In this document: piece by piece, positions 1-6,763 of the stretch | Position numbering within the stretch: the first letter of the stretch is position 1 | Layout of the letters: every line of letters starts with the position of its first letter | DNA from: Thermocladium sp049965935 | Lineage (GTDB): Archaea; Thermoproteota; Thermoprotei; Thermoproteales; Thermocladiaceae | Assembly: GCA_049965935.1 (NCBI GenBank) | Contig: JBMFVP010000024.1 | Location: forward strand, 1 to 24,954 | Direction: 5' to 3' | DNA length: 24,954 nt | Program-made: the position numbers and the translations under genes | Notes under the pieces: model-generated | What the model was told of the DNA's origin: nothing | The model's input: the letters and a program-made list of their open reading frames with translations, nothing else | The model's database searches: none

Positions 1-2
1 CC

Positions 3-101
3 CACAGCTGTGAAGCGATGAAGATGAAGGCGGTAAACCACAAACCAATGAACCACCCTAGGAACCCTTCAGGGCGGGGAGGAGGTCAGCCAATTGGGTA
101 G
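3..101 (+). pseudogene. tnpB: 3' end of a tnpB-type transposase gene with IS200/605-607-like right end
   Basis: An open frame enters from the left edge and stops at TAG 99-101. The visible tail (HSCEAMKMKAVNHKP...GRGGGQPIG) resembles the low-complexity C-terminal tails of archaeal TnpB proteins; the zinc-ribbon and RuvC parts lie outside the window. Its last coding bases (about 63-88) carry a G-rich block, GGCGGGGAGGAGGTCAG. Blocks of this kind form the right end of many archaeal tnpB elements and the 3' end of the omega (reRNA) guide scaffold. The left arm of the usual hairpin is poor here (only CCC-TTCA-GGG pairs well), so this may be a degenerate copy. Whether the gene upstream is whole cannot be seen. 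The same 17-base block recurs at 24886-24902. Confidence 0.5.
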
Positions 102-367
102 CGTCCTCACTATTGGACCTGGTTTCCGGGATATAAATATGGTTTGGCGGTTGGTCGCGTGTTTATTGCGTGTCCAATTATTGGTAACGCAAATATAAAT
201 ATTGCGCCAGAAGCCAAGCCATTATGAATCATCCCCATTAATGCATCCCCAAGGATTCCTCACCCTTGCCTTCTCTTCCCTGTATCGCTTAAGTATGATG
301 GAGCCATTATTGGCGGGCGTTGGATGGAGGTTTGAAATTAATCCTTGCCGAAGCGGTTCAGTTATTG
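102..367. other. Intergenic stretch with two TATA-like boxes but no gene seen
   Basis: Two good TATA-like stretches (130-140, ATATAAATATG; 190-203, AAATATAAATATT) point rightward. The second would start transcription near 222, next to an ATG at 224 that opens only five codons before a stop. Other plus-strand frames here have no family resemblance and overlap the minus-strand gene that follows. I see no RNA gene. Confidence 0.4.
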
Positions 368-649
368 TTATTTCCTATTCTTTCCTTTGCCCTGTTTAAC
401 AGTCTTCCCCCTCTTCTTATCAATTGGTTGAATCAGCGTTTCGTAGGCAACATTGACCCCAACGAATATGACCGTGGCCACCACGACAATGGTGGTGACG
501 TTTATGAGTGGATTAATGTTGGTTCCAAAGGTTGCGTGTCTCGCGATTAGGTAGGCGGACCAGGCCAGCACGCCTATCATTAATCCCCCATATCCATAAT
601 TAATCAGCTTAATCGCTTCACGCCACTTAGCTAGATCGAATACGTCCAT
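368..649 (-). CDS. Small two-helix membrane protein, function unknown
   Basis: A 93-residue protein with two hydrophobic segments (about residues 18-37 and 51-69) joined by a short polar loop and followed by a strongly basic tail (KKRGKTVKQGKGKNRK). This predicts a two-pass inner membrane protein with a cytoplasmic positive C-terminus. The start ATG at 649 is supported by a TATA box at 671-680 on this strand, centred about 27 bases upstream, so the mRNA would be leaderless. It is transcribed away from the signal peptidase gene. I do not recognise the family, and nothing nearby indicates its role. Confidence 0.6.
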   Translation of the reverse strand: MDVFDLAKWREAIKLINYGYGGLMIGVLAWSAYLIARHATFGTNINPLINVTTIVVVATVIFVGVNVAYETLIQPIDKKRGKTVKQGKGKNRK

Positions 650-670
650 GAATAGGCGCCGCCATGCTTG

Positions 671-680
671 GTTTTAAACT
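671..680 (-). promoter_or_regulatory. TATA box of the two-helix membrane protein gene
   Basis: AGTTTAAAAC read on the minus strand, centred about 27 bases before the ATG at 649; this fits a leaderless archaeal promoter. Confidence 0.6.
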
Positions 681-725
681 TTCCCGGGAATCCGCGTGTC
701 TCCGTGGAGCAATGAGCGTGGAACA

Positions 726-734
726 CTTATTAAC
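726..734 (+). promoter_or_regulatory. Likely TATA box of the signal peptidase gene
   Basis: CTTATTAAC lies about 28 bases before ATG 758. That spacing favours ATG 758 over the upstream GTG at 743. Confidence 0.45.
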
Positions 735-757
735 AAGGTAATGTGGCGGGTGTATGC

Positions 758-1276
758 ATGAAGTTGGCCCTAATATTCATAGTGATTGCCCTGGGCGTCG
801 CCACAATCCTAGTGGCCAATAGCGGCGGCTTCATTACTCCCTGGGCAGCCGTGGGCAGCTTCAGCATGGAGCCCACAATGGAGGTCGGCACCCTAGTCAT
901 ACTGTGCCCAGTTCACGTTGGGGCCCTGCTTAACAACATCGTTGTTTATTATCATGACGGGGAGTACATAGTTCATAGGGTGATCTATGTCGGGAACGGC
1001 TACATAGAGACGAAGGGGGACGCCAATCCCGTCCGCGATCCCTGGTTAACTCCATTCAACGAGGTTGCGGGCACGGTTTGCCTCGCGATCCCGTATTGGG
1101 GACTCTTTAGCTTAATGATTAGGAACATGGCGACTCTCCTCATATTCGCCGCCATAACTGTGGCGATGTACTCGATCCTGGCGACTATGGAGAGTTCTTT
1201 AAAAAGAGAGAAAGGCGATTCGAGTCATGGGAGAAGTCACAGAAAAACTAGAGGGAGAGGAGGAGCTGGTAGCTAA
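758..1276 (+). CDS. Signal peptidase I, archaeal/ER (Ser-His) type
   Basis: Membrane-bound serine protease that removes signal peptides from exported proteins. From ATG 758 it is 172 residues. It has an N-terminal membrane anchor (about 2-22), the catalytic-serine box SMEPTM (Ser36), and VHRV, where His73 takes the place of the lysine of bacterial enzymes. TKGDANPVRDP follows, the conserved GD(N)-type box holding the third active-site acid. A second hydrophobic helix lies near the C-terminus (about 125-145). An in-frame GTG at 743 would add five residues, but the TATA box at 726-734 suits ATG 758. Its last 50 bases overlap the start of the next gene, so the basic C-terminal tail (after MESSLKREK) may be poorly constrained. 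Archaeal Sec11-like length is normal. Confidence 0.88.
   Translation: MKLALIFIVIALGVATILVANSGGFITPWAAVGSFSMEPTMEVGTLVILCPVHVGALLNNIVVYYHDGEYIVHRVIYVGNGYIETKGDANPVRDPWLTPFNEVAGTVCLAIPYWGLFSLMIRNMATLLIFAAITVAMYSILATMESSLKREKGDSSHGRSHRKTRGRGGAGS
1197..1205 (+). promoter_or_regulatory. TATA box of the acetyltransferase gene, inside the signal peptidase coding sequence
   Basis: CTTTAAAAA is centred 26 bases before ATG 1227. It gives the overlapping downstream gene its own leaderless promoter. Confidence 0.6.
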
Positions 1277-1772
1277 GGATGGGAAGACAACTTACAAAAT
1301 AAGGGAGTTCTCGCTCAGGGATTTACAGTCTGTCACATACATAAATAGGGCCGTGCTGCCCGAGAATTATCCCGACTTCTTCTTCGTGGAGCATCACATG
1401 AATTTCCCCAAGTCATTCATAGTGGCTGAGCTGGGTGGGAAGATAGTGGGCTACGTCATGACGAGGGTCGAGTTTGGTTGGTCAAATCTAAGGAGGGGGG
1501 GAGTCGCCAGGAAGGGCCACATAGTCTCGATAGGGGTACTACCTGAGGCCCGGCGGCTCGGTGTGGCGTATAACTTAATGATTAGATCAATGCGAGCAAT
1601 GAAGAGGTTCTATAACGCATCCGAGGTCTACCTAGAGGTGAGGGTATCCAATGCCCCCGCCATAGGACTCTACACGAAGCTGGGATACAAGATAGTCTCC
1701 ACCCTGAGGGGCTACTATCAAGACGGCGAGGACGCATATATAATGGCAAGAACGCTCAGCGATTACTCCTGA
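1227..1772 (+). CDS. N-terminal acetyltransferase, Ard1/RimI type (GNAT)
   Basis: Acetyl-CoA-dependent enzyme that acetylates protein N-termini. The 181-residue sequence closely follows the crenarchaeal Ard1 pattern known from Sulfolobus: INRAVLPENYP, FFVEHHMNFP, GYVMTRVEFGWSN, then GHIVSIGVLPEARRLGVA with the acetyl-CoA-binding R/Q-x-x-G-x-A-like loop (RRLGVA). YLEVRVSNAPAIGLYTKLGY and GYYQDGEDAYIMAR complete the fold; all parts appear in the family order. The roughly 28-residue N-terminal extension (EKLEGEEELVAKDGK) is acidic and probably flexible. ATG 1227 is backed by a TATA box at 1197-1205. The gene overlaps the signal peptidase gene by 50 bases in another frame. It may work co-translationally; archaeal Ard1 has broad specificity. 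Confidence 0.9.
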   Translation: MGEVTEKLEGEEELVAKDGKTTYKIREFSLRDLQSVTYINRAVLPENYPDFFFVEHHMNFPKSFIVAELGGKIVGYVMTRVEFGWSNLRRGGVARKGHIVSIGVLPEARRLGVAYNLMIRSMRAMKRFYNASEVYLEVRVSNAPAIGLYTKLGYKIVSTLRGYYQDGEDAYIMARTLSDYS

Positions 1773-1940
1773 AACCCAATTCTTCGCCCTAAATGGATAA
1801 TCACTGAAGGCTAATGGGGCCGTGATTCTGGCGCGGCTCTTCACCTAGTCCCCATTTTAGGGTGATCCCAATGGGGGCATCATTTAGGCGAGGCCTATGC
1901 CAAGGCTTGATTTCCTCATTATCCCCATGTATTGCACTAC

Positions 1941-1950
1941 ATTTATATAG
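1941..1950 (+). promoter_or_regulatory. TATA box left in front of the decayed glucosidase gene
   Basis: ATTTATATAG lies 22-30 bases before a cluster of ATG codons at 1963, 1969 and 1975. These open a 13-codon frame (MIMNMERDYLMGL) that stops at 2002-2004. Confidence 0.5.
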
Positions 1951-1962
1951 TTATGGCGAGTC

Positions 1963-2494
1963 ATGATTATGAACATGGAGAGGGACTACTTAATGGGCCT
2001 TTAAGGAGAACATCAGGCTATTCATGGATGCATTGCGGCGGGGAATTAGTGTCTACAACGGATCGATTTGGCCTCATGATAACTCCATAATATTAAAGGG
2101 GCTGGCCGATTATGGCTTATGCAGCGAATTCTCAAGGGCCACTGCGGCGATGCTTAATGCGTATAAGGCGCTCGCCCTCCCTGGTCTCCCAGAGCTTTAC
2201 AGTGGCTCATCCCCCCCCCCCCCCCCGCCGAGGCCTATGGGGAACTTCCCACAATCATGGGCCAGCGGCGCCGTGTTCATGATTATCCAGGGAATACTTG
2301 GGATATCGGTGAGCAGCGGCGAGGTCGTGCTTAAGCCATGTGTCCCGGATTGGATGGATTGGATGGAGATTAGGAACATGCGGTTCCTAGGGTCTCAATT
2401 CAGCGTTAAGATAACGAGGAAGGGCAGTGATGTGGAGATAATCCAGGGATCCCCCGCTAGGCGACTGGAGATCTATATCAGCAGCAATGAGTAG
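1963..2494 (+). pseudogene. Remnant of a glycogen-debranching-type alpha-glucosidase (C-terminal part)
   Basis: The open stretch 2024-2494 encodes about 157 residues that match the C-terminal end of amylo-alpha-1,6-glucosidase / GDE-family glycosidases. YNGSIWPHDNSIILKGLADYG carries the WPHDN catalytic-region motif, followed by LPELYSG, then PQSWASGAVF and IQGILGI, the usual (alpha/alpha)6-barrel end. The barrel core and N-terminal domain (some 400-500 residues in the family) are missing. A promoter and a 13-codon start remain at 1941-2004, so the simplest reading is a large internal deletion that joined the start to the tail out of frame. Between ELYSG and PQSWASG sits a run of 16 C (2211-2226) read as proline codons; the frame after it is intact. 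Whether a protein is still made is unclear. Confidence 0.7.
2211..2226 (+). repeat. Homopolymer of 16 cytosines
   Basis: Sixteen C in a row inside the glucosidase remnant, the longest homopolymer noticed in the window. It encodes a proline run in frame with the flanking family motifs. Such tracts are prone to slippage, and also to sequencing error. Confidence 0.95.
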
Positions 2495-2507
2495 TTTTCT
2501 CATTGCT
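2483..2507. terminator. Perfect 9-bp hairpin at the end of the glucosidase remnant
   Basis: AGCAATGAG (2483-2491) pairs exactly with CTCATTGCT (2499-2507) around the loop TAGTTTT. The stop codon lies inside the hairpin, and TTCCC follows. It sits 14 bases before the hut TATA box, so it could end transcription from the left, or act as an operator for hut. The sequence does not decide between these. Confidence 0.4.
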
Positions 2508-2520
2508 TTCCCATTCGGCT

Positions 2521-2532
2521 AAATTTTAAAAC
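2521..2532 (+). promoter_or_regulatory. hut operon promoter with flanking GGCTAA/TTAGCC inverted repeat
   Basis: AAATTTTAAAAC is centred 27 bases before ATG 2554, so the mRNA would be leaderless. GGCTAA (2517-2522) and TTAGCC (2546-2551) are inverted copies that bracket the TATA box and the expected start of transcription, where a repressor would block the polymerase. Operator function is inference. Confidence 0.6.
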
Positions 2533-2553
2533 CATATAGCTATACTTAGCCTA

Positions 2554-4389
2554 ATGAGTGTACCATATAAGTATATTGGGACACCGCTTGAGGAATTAAT
2601 ATCGCTGGGGTACTATGACCCCGAGGCCAGGAGGGTTAAGGCGATCAAGGGGCGGGAACTCCATGTGAGGAGCCTTGACTGGCAGCTCGAGGGCCCCCTA
2701 CGAATGCTTTTCCACGTGCTGGACGAGGAAGTGGCGAAGGATCCCAAGAACCTCGTGGTTTACGGCGGCACGGGGAAAGCCGCTAGGTCCTGGGAGGATT
2801 TTGAGGCAATAGCATCATCACTGGTATCAATGGATCCAGACGATACTTTAGTGATACAGAGTGGGCAGCCTGTGGCTATTTTCAAGCTGGACAAGAGGGC
2901 GCCCCGCGTAGTGATGAGCAACGCAATGCTGGTTCCCAAGTGGGCGGATTGGAGGATTTTCAGGGAACTAGAGGCTCGGGGCCTCATAAGTTTTCACCAA
3001 ATGACGGCGGGGTGTTGGGCATATATTGGGACCCAGGGAATACTGCAGGGCACTTATGAAACCATTGGATACGCTGCGGAGAGGCACTTCGGGAGCCTGG
3101 AGGGGAGACTACTCGTCAGCGCTGGATTGGGCGAGATGGGGGGCGCGCAGCCGCTCGCCGTGAAGATGCTGGGCGGCGTTGCCCTCATAGCTGATGTGGA
3201 TAAGAGAATGATAGAGCGCAGGATCAATACTGCGTATCTCGATACTTGGACCGACGATATAGATAAGGCGATAAGCATGGCGTTGGCCGCCAAGGAGAGG
3301 AGGCAAGCCACCAGCATAGGCGTGTTGGCTAACGCCGTTGATTTGCTTGAGAGGTTGGTGAGGGATGGAATTACGCCGGACCTATTGACCGATCAAACCC
3401 CGGCCCACGACCCGCTTGCCTATGTGCCCCAGGGATTAAGCTTGGAGGAGGCCAATAAATTAAGGGCAAGCGATCCTGATAAGTACGTCGCTCTCGCCTC
3501 CTCATCGATGGCCAAGCACGTTCAATTAATGCTGGAGCTCCAGAGGAGGGGCGCCGTGGCGTTTGATTATGGGAATAACCTAAGGAAGCAGGCATTCGAT
3601 GCGGGAGTAGAGGATGCATTCAAGATACCGGGCCAAATGGAGTTCCTTAGGCCAATGTTCGAGGAGGGACGAGGCCCATTCAGGTGGATAAGCCTAACCG
3701 GCGACCCGAACGACATATATAGGCTGGATGACGTGCTCCTAACGCTTTTCGAGCGCAATGCTAGACTGGCGAGGTGGATAAGGAATGCGCATCAATACGT
3801 GAAGTTCCAGGGACTCCCGGCGAGGGTGGTTTACTTGGGGTACGGGGAGAGGGCCCTCTTTGGAAAGACGGTTAGCCAAATGGTGAGGAGAGGCGAATTA
3901 AATGGACCGATATGGTTCGGGAGAGATCACTTAGACAGCGGATCAGTTGCGTCGCCCTATAGGGAGACCGAGGCCATGCTTGATGGAAGCGACGCCATCG
4001 GGGACTGGCCAATACTCAACTACGCATTAAACACTGCGTCCGGAGCGACCTGGACCTGCTTCCATCACGGTGGAGGAACGGGGATAGGGTACGCGATTCA
4101 CGCGGGCTTCGGCATGGTGGTGGACGGAACAGAGCTGGCGGAGGAGAAGGCAATGAGGGTATTCACGGTTGATCCAGGCAGCGGCGTCGTGCGGCACGCC
4201 CACGCGGGTTACCCCAAGTCACTGAGGGTGGCTAGAGAGAAGGGCATTCGGATCCCAATAATAGATAGGCTCGAGGAGAAGAGCAGGAAAGTCATAGAGG
4301 AGGCCCATCGAGAAGGCAGGGCAAGCGATTACACGTATAGCCGCGTCAAGAAGGATCTGGAGGAGTACGATAAGCGGGCACGCAAGTGA
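2554..4389 (+). CDS. hutU: Urocanate hydratase (urocanase)
   Basis: Second step of histidine breakdown: urocanate + H2O to 4-imidazolone-5-propionate, with tightly bound NAD+. The 611-residue protein (bacterial enzymes are about 555) keeps the family landmarks in order: VVYGGTGKAAR, QSGQPVAIFK, MTAGCWAYIGTQGI, the NAD-site loop AGLGEMGGAQPL (190-201), TDQTPAHDP, FDYGNNLR, FRWISLTGDP, GRDHLDSGSVASPYRETEAM and NTASGATW followed by HHGGG. The C-terminus is longer than usual and ends in a charged helix. In the segment FQGLPARVVYLGYG the position of the reactive cysteine of bacterial urocanase (Cys410 of Pseudomonas, in PARICW) is Val426. First gene of the operon; ATG 2554 is leaderless. Its stop overlaps the GTG of the next gene (GTGA). 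Confidence 0.95.
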   Translation: MSVPYKYIGTPLEELISLGYYDPEARRVKAIKGRELHVRSLDWQLEGPLRMLFHVLDEEVAKDPKNLVVYGGTGKAARSWEDFEAIASSLVSMDPDDTLVIQSGQPVAIFKLDKRAPRVVMSNAMLVPKWADWRIFRELEARGLISFHQMTAGCWAYIGTQGILQGTYETIGYAAERHFGSLEGRLLVSAGLGEMGGAQPLAVKMLGGVALIADVDKRMIERRINTAYLDTWTDDIDKAISMALAAKERRQATSIGVLANAVDLLERLVRDGITPDLLTDQTPAHDPLAYVPQGLSLEEANKLRASDPDKYVALASSSMAKHVQLMLELQRRGAVAFDYGNNLRKQAFDAGVEDAFKIPGQMEFLRPMFEEGRGPFRWISLTGDPNDIYRLDDVLLTLFERNARLARWIRNAHQYVKFQGLPARVVYLGYGERALFGKTVSQMVRRGELNGPIWFGRDHLDSGSVASPYRETEAMLDGSDAIGDWPILNYALNTASGATWTCFHHGGGTGIGYAIHAGFGMVVDGTELAEEKAMRVFTVDPGSGVVRHAHAGYPKSLRVAREKGIRIPIIDRLEEKSRKVIEEAHREGRASDYTYSRVKKDLEEYDKRARK

Positions 4390-5288
4390 TTCAAATGCCA
4401 GTAACTAGGGCACCGGGAGCCCGCTTCATAAAGGATCCAAGGGACATGAGGCTCGAGGACAAGATAATTAGGGGAGACGCGGATGGAGACATCGGGTTAC
4501 TCGGCGTCCCCTGGGACGGAGCAGTGGGGGGAAGACCGGGAGCCCGCTTTGCCCCATCGAGGGTAAGGGGCTTCCTCTACTCCATGCCCCTCAACATGGA
4601 TGCCAGGATAGTGGATTTCGGGGACGTCGATGTGGTGCTTGGTGATCACGGCGAAACCATGAGGAGGACGCGCGAGGCGGCGAGCGGGGCATTAAGGAGA
4701 GTGAAGGAGCTGCTGGTTATTGGGGGCGACAACAGCATTTCTCATCCCGTCTTTCAAGCATTGAATGATGTGGAGAAGAGGGTTGGCTACATATTAATAG
4801 ATGCTCACCCGGACATAAGGATGGTCACGGAGGGATTAACCAGTGGATTAGCGATTAGGATGATTAGGGAAACAAATCCATCCATGCCCATAACCGTGGT
4901 GGGGTACAGGCCGCACTCCAACCCGAGGTACCTAATAGACGAGGCGCGGCGGCTCAACATACGGATAATAACCATGAGCGAGATCGATGAGGCCGGCATT
5001 GAGGACACTGCGGCTCAACTAGTGGAGGCGTATCAGGGAATGCAGGTCTACCTTAGCCTTGACATGGATGCCGTGGACCCCGCATTCGCGCCTGGCGTTA
5101 ATAGTCCATCTCCCGGCGGCTTCACGTCTAGGGAGGTCATTAACCTAGTATCCAAGTTATCCAGGGAATTGAGGCCCAGGGTATTCGACGTGGTGGAGGT
5201 CACTCCCCTAGTGGATGTTGCAGATCAAACCTCTAACCTAGCCGCAGCAGTGCTAGTGAATGCAATGTGGCCCCGAGGCGATGCCTAG
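4386..5288 (+). CDS. hutG: Formimidoylglutamase (arginase-fold)
   Basis: Last step of the folate-independent hut route: N-formimino-L-glutamate + H2O to glutamate + formamide. The 300-residue sequence has the binuclear manganese motifs of the ureohydrolase fold: GGDNS (Asp115, Asn116), DAHPD (Asp139, His141, Asp143) and SLDMDAVDP (Asp226, Asp228). The GGDNS version, where agmatinases and arginases have GGDHS, matches what I recall of Bacillus HutG. Together with its place between hutU and hutH it argues for formiminoglutamate rather than agmatine as substrate. GTG 4386 overlaps the hutU stop by four bases. An in-frame ATG at 4395, preceded by AAGTGAT, is a possible alternative start. It overlaps the first base of the chosen hutH start. 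Confidence 0.85.
   Translation: MIQMPVTRAPGARFIKDPRDMRLEDKIIRGDADGDIGLLGVPWDGAVGGRPGARFAPSRVRGFLYSMPLNMDARIVDFGDVDVVLGDHGETMRRTREAASGALRRVKELLVIGGDNSISHPVFQALNDVEKRVGYILIDAHPDIRMVTEGLTSGLAIRMIRETNPSMPITVVGYRPHSNPRYLIDEARRLNIRIITMSEIDEAGIEDTAAQLVEAYQGMQVYLSLDMDAVDPAFAPGVNSPSPGGFTSREVINLVSKLSRELRPRVFDVVEVTPLVDVADQTSNLAAAVLVNAMWPRGDA
5275..5282 (+). promoter_or_regulatory. Shine-Dalgarno deciding the hutH start
   Basis: GAGGCGAT differs in one base from the ideal archaeal GAGGTGAT and lies five bases before GTG 5288, which overlaps the hutG stop as TAGTG. The ATG at 5267 has no comparable site. Confidence 0.5.
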
Positions 5289-6763
5289 TGAAGCTGGGCG
5301 AGCTAAGCGTAATGGACATATACGAAGCTGCTACCAGGGGGGCAAGGATTGATGCAGGCAATTTGGAGAAGCTTGATGAGGGTGCCAAGAGGCTTGAGGA
5401 AGCGGCGGCGAGGAGCAGAATATATGGCGTCAACACTCTTCTAGGTGATTTAGCGAACAGCGGCGAAGGCGGGGAAGCGGATCCGCTGGACATGATTAGG
5501 ATGCATGCCTGCGGCGTTGGGGATCCAGCGCCTAGGGAATGGGTTAGGGCCTCCCTCCTTGTTAGGGCCAATCAATTGGCGCAGGGCTATAGTGGAGTGA
5601 GGAGTGGGCTTCTCAACGTGATGATCGGCATGCTTAACTCAGGCGCCTCGCCGATAGTGCCGGCACTGGGCAGCGTTGGATCCAGCGGCGACTTGATTCC
5701 ACTAGCCCACATAGCGTTAACGGTGGCGGGGGAGGGCGAGGTGGAGATTAATGGCGAGAAGCTGCCGGCCGTCGAGGCGCTTCATAAAATTGGGTTAACC
5801 CCCTTCACTCCCAGCCTGAGGGAGGCGCTAGCAATGATTAATGGAACAAGCTTCAGCGCAGGCGCATTCGTGGTGGAGCTAATTAACTCGTTTCTAGCCG
5901 TGATAGGCTCCATCGCGTCGACCATCATGGTCATGGAGGCAGCGAGGGGATCACTGAGCCCGAACTCCATTGAGGTCAACGCGGTGAAGAGACATAATGG
6001 GCCCCTCCTCGTCGCTAAGCTGCTGGAGGATTCCCTCCTTGGAAGCAGTAGAATCAATTCATCGAGCCGCGTCCAGGACCCGTACTCGATTAGGTGCTCC
6101 AGCCTCCTGATAGGGGCGGCGCTGGATGCGTTGCGGTGGGCTCGACGCAATCTGGAGAATGAGATTAATTCCACCAGCGATAATCCAGTAATGATAGGAA
6201 CCAGCTTCAAATCAACCTGCCACTTCCATGGCCAATACATATCGTTATCCAGCGATCTAGCGAGGAACGCCGTGGCTTCCCTCATTAACCTTGAGGAGAG
6301 GAGGAGCGCCCAATTACTTAGGCGGGAAATAAATGGCGGAGAGGAGTATCTTGGCAAGAGGGGCGGCGTTGGCTTCATGATAATGCAGTACACCAATGCC
6401 GGCCTCTCGGGCCTCGCGCGTCAATTGGCGTCGCCGGCCCTGGTCAATAATGTGCCCACGAGCGGTTTTCAGGAGGACGTGGTCGCCATGAGCCTCAACT
6501 CCGTTTACGTGCTGAGGCAATTAAATGAGTTAGCGTCGAGAAGCATAGCGATAAATCTATTGCTTAGCTACGCTGCACTAAGCCGCGACGAGTGCAGCGG
6601 CTGCGGGGAGGTGGGTCGCCTACTTTATGGATTAATTAGGAGTAGGTGGAGGGATAGCGTGAGTTCCTCAATAGAGTTAGTTGCCCATGACTTGCCCCAG
6701 ATACTGACGGAGTTCCTCGAGTCAAGGGGCCTGACCCTAAGGGGAGTGGTGGAGGGTGATTGA
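5288..6763 (+). CDS. hutH: Histidine ammonia-lyase, with a Ser-Ser-Gly MIO triad
   Basis: First step of histidine degradation: L-histidine to trans-urocanate + NH3. From GTG 5288 it has 491 residues. The MIO-enzyme fold is clear: YGVNT near the N-terminus, IRMHACGVGDP (the histidine that bacterial HutH uses in the active site), NGTSFSAGAF, VQDPYSIRCSS, NSTSDNPVM, FHGQYIS, ERRSAQLL, and PTSGFQEDVVAM with the active-site glutamate. The cofactor triad, usually Ala-Ser-Gly (GASGDLAPL), reads Ser132-Ser133-Gly134 (GSSGDLIPL). YGVNTLLG replaces the usual YGINTGFG, and QEDVV replaces QEDHV, so it is a divergent family member. The gene sits in the hut operon and overlaps hutI by eight bases, so histidine remains the best substrate guess. 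Confidence 0.85.
   Translation: MKLGELSVMDIYEAATRGARIDAGNLEKLDEGAKRLEEAAARSRIYGVNTLLGDLANSGEGGEADPLDMIRMHACGVGDPAPREWVRASLLVRANQLAQGYSGVRSGLLNVMIGMLNSGASPIVPALGSVGSSGDLIPLAHIALTVAGEGEVEINGEKLPAVEALHKIGLTPFTPSLREALAMINGTSFSAGAFVVELINSFLAVIGSIASTIMVMEAARGSLSPNSIEVNAVKRHNGPLLVAKLLEDSLLGSSRINSSSRVQDPYSIRCSSLLIGAALDALRWARRNLENEINSTSDNPVMIGTSFKSTCHFHGQYISLSSDLARNAVASLINLEERRSAQLLRREINGGEEYLGKRGGVGFMIMQYTNAGLSGLARQLASPALVNNVPTSGFQEDVVAMSLNSVYVLRQLNELASRSIAINLLLSYAALSRDECSGCGEVGRLLYGLIRSRWRDSVSSSIELVAHDLPQILTEFLESRGLTLRGVVEGD

Noticed and set aside
202..550. Two plus-strand frames of 65 and 76 residues near the left end
   Set aside because: They overlap each other and the minus-strand two-helix protein, have no recognisable motifs, and the TATA box nearby points to an ATG (224) in a different frame.
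1850..1876. 7-bp inverted repeat CCCCATT/AATGGGG after the acetyltransferase gene
   Set aside because: The loop is long, the stem is isolated and no T-run follows; it is likely chance.
5267..5287. Longer hutH start at ATG 5267
   Set aside because: The extra seven residues lie inside hutG, and a near-perfect Shine-Dalgarno (5275-5282) precedes GTG 5288, which overlaps the hutG stop.
4386..5288. Agmatinase or arginase as the identity of the ureohydrolase
   Set aside because: GGDNS replaces GGDHS and the gene lies between hutU and hutH, both of which favour formimidoylglutamase.
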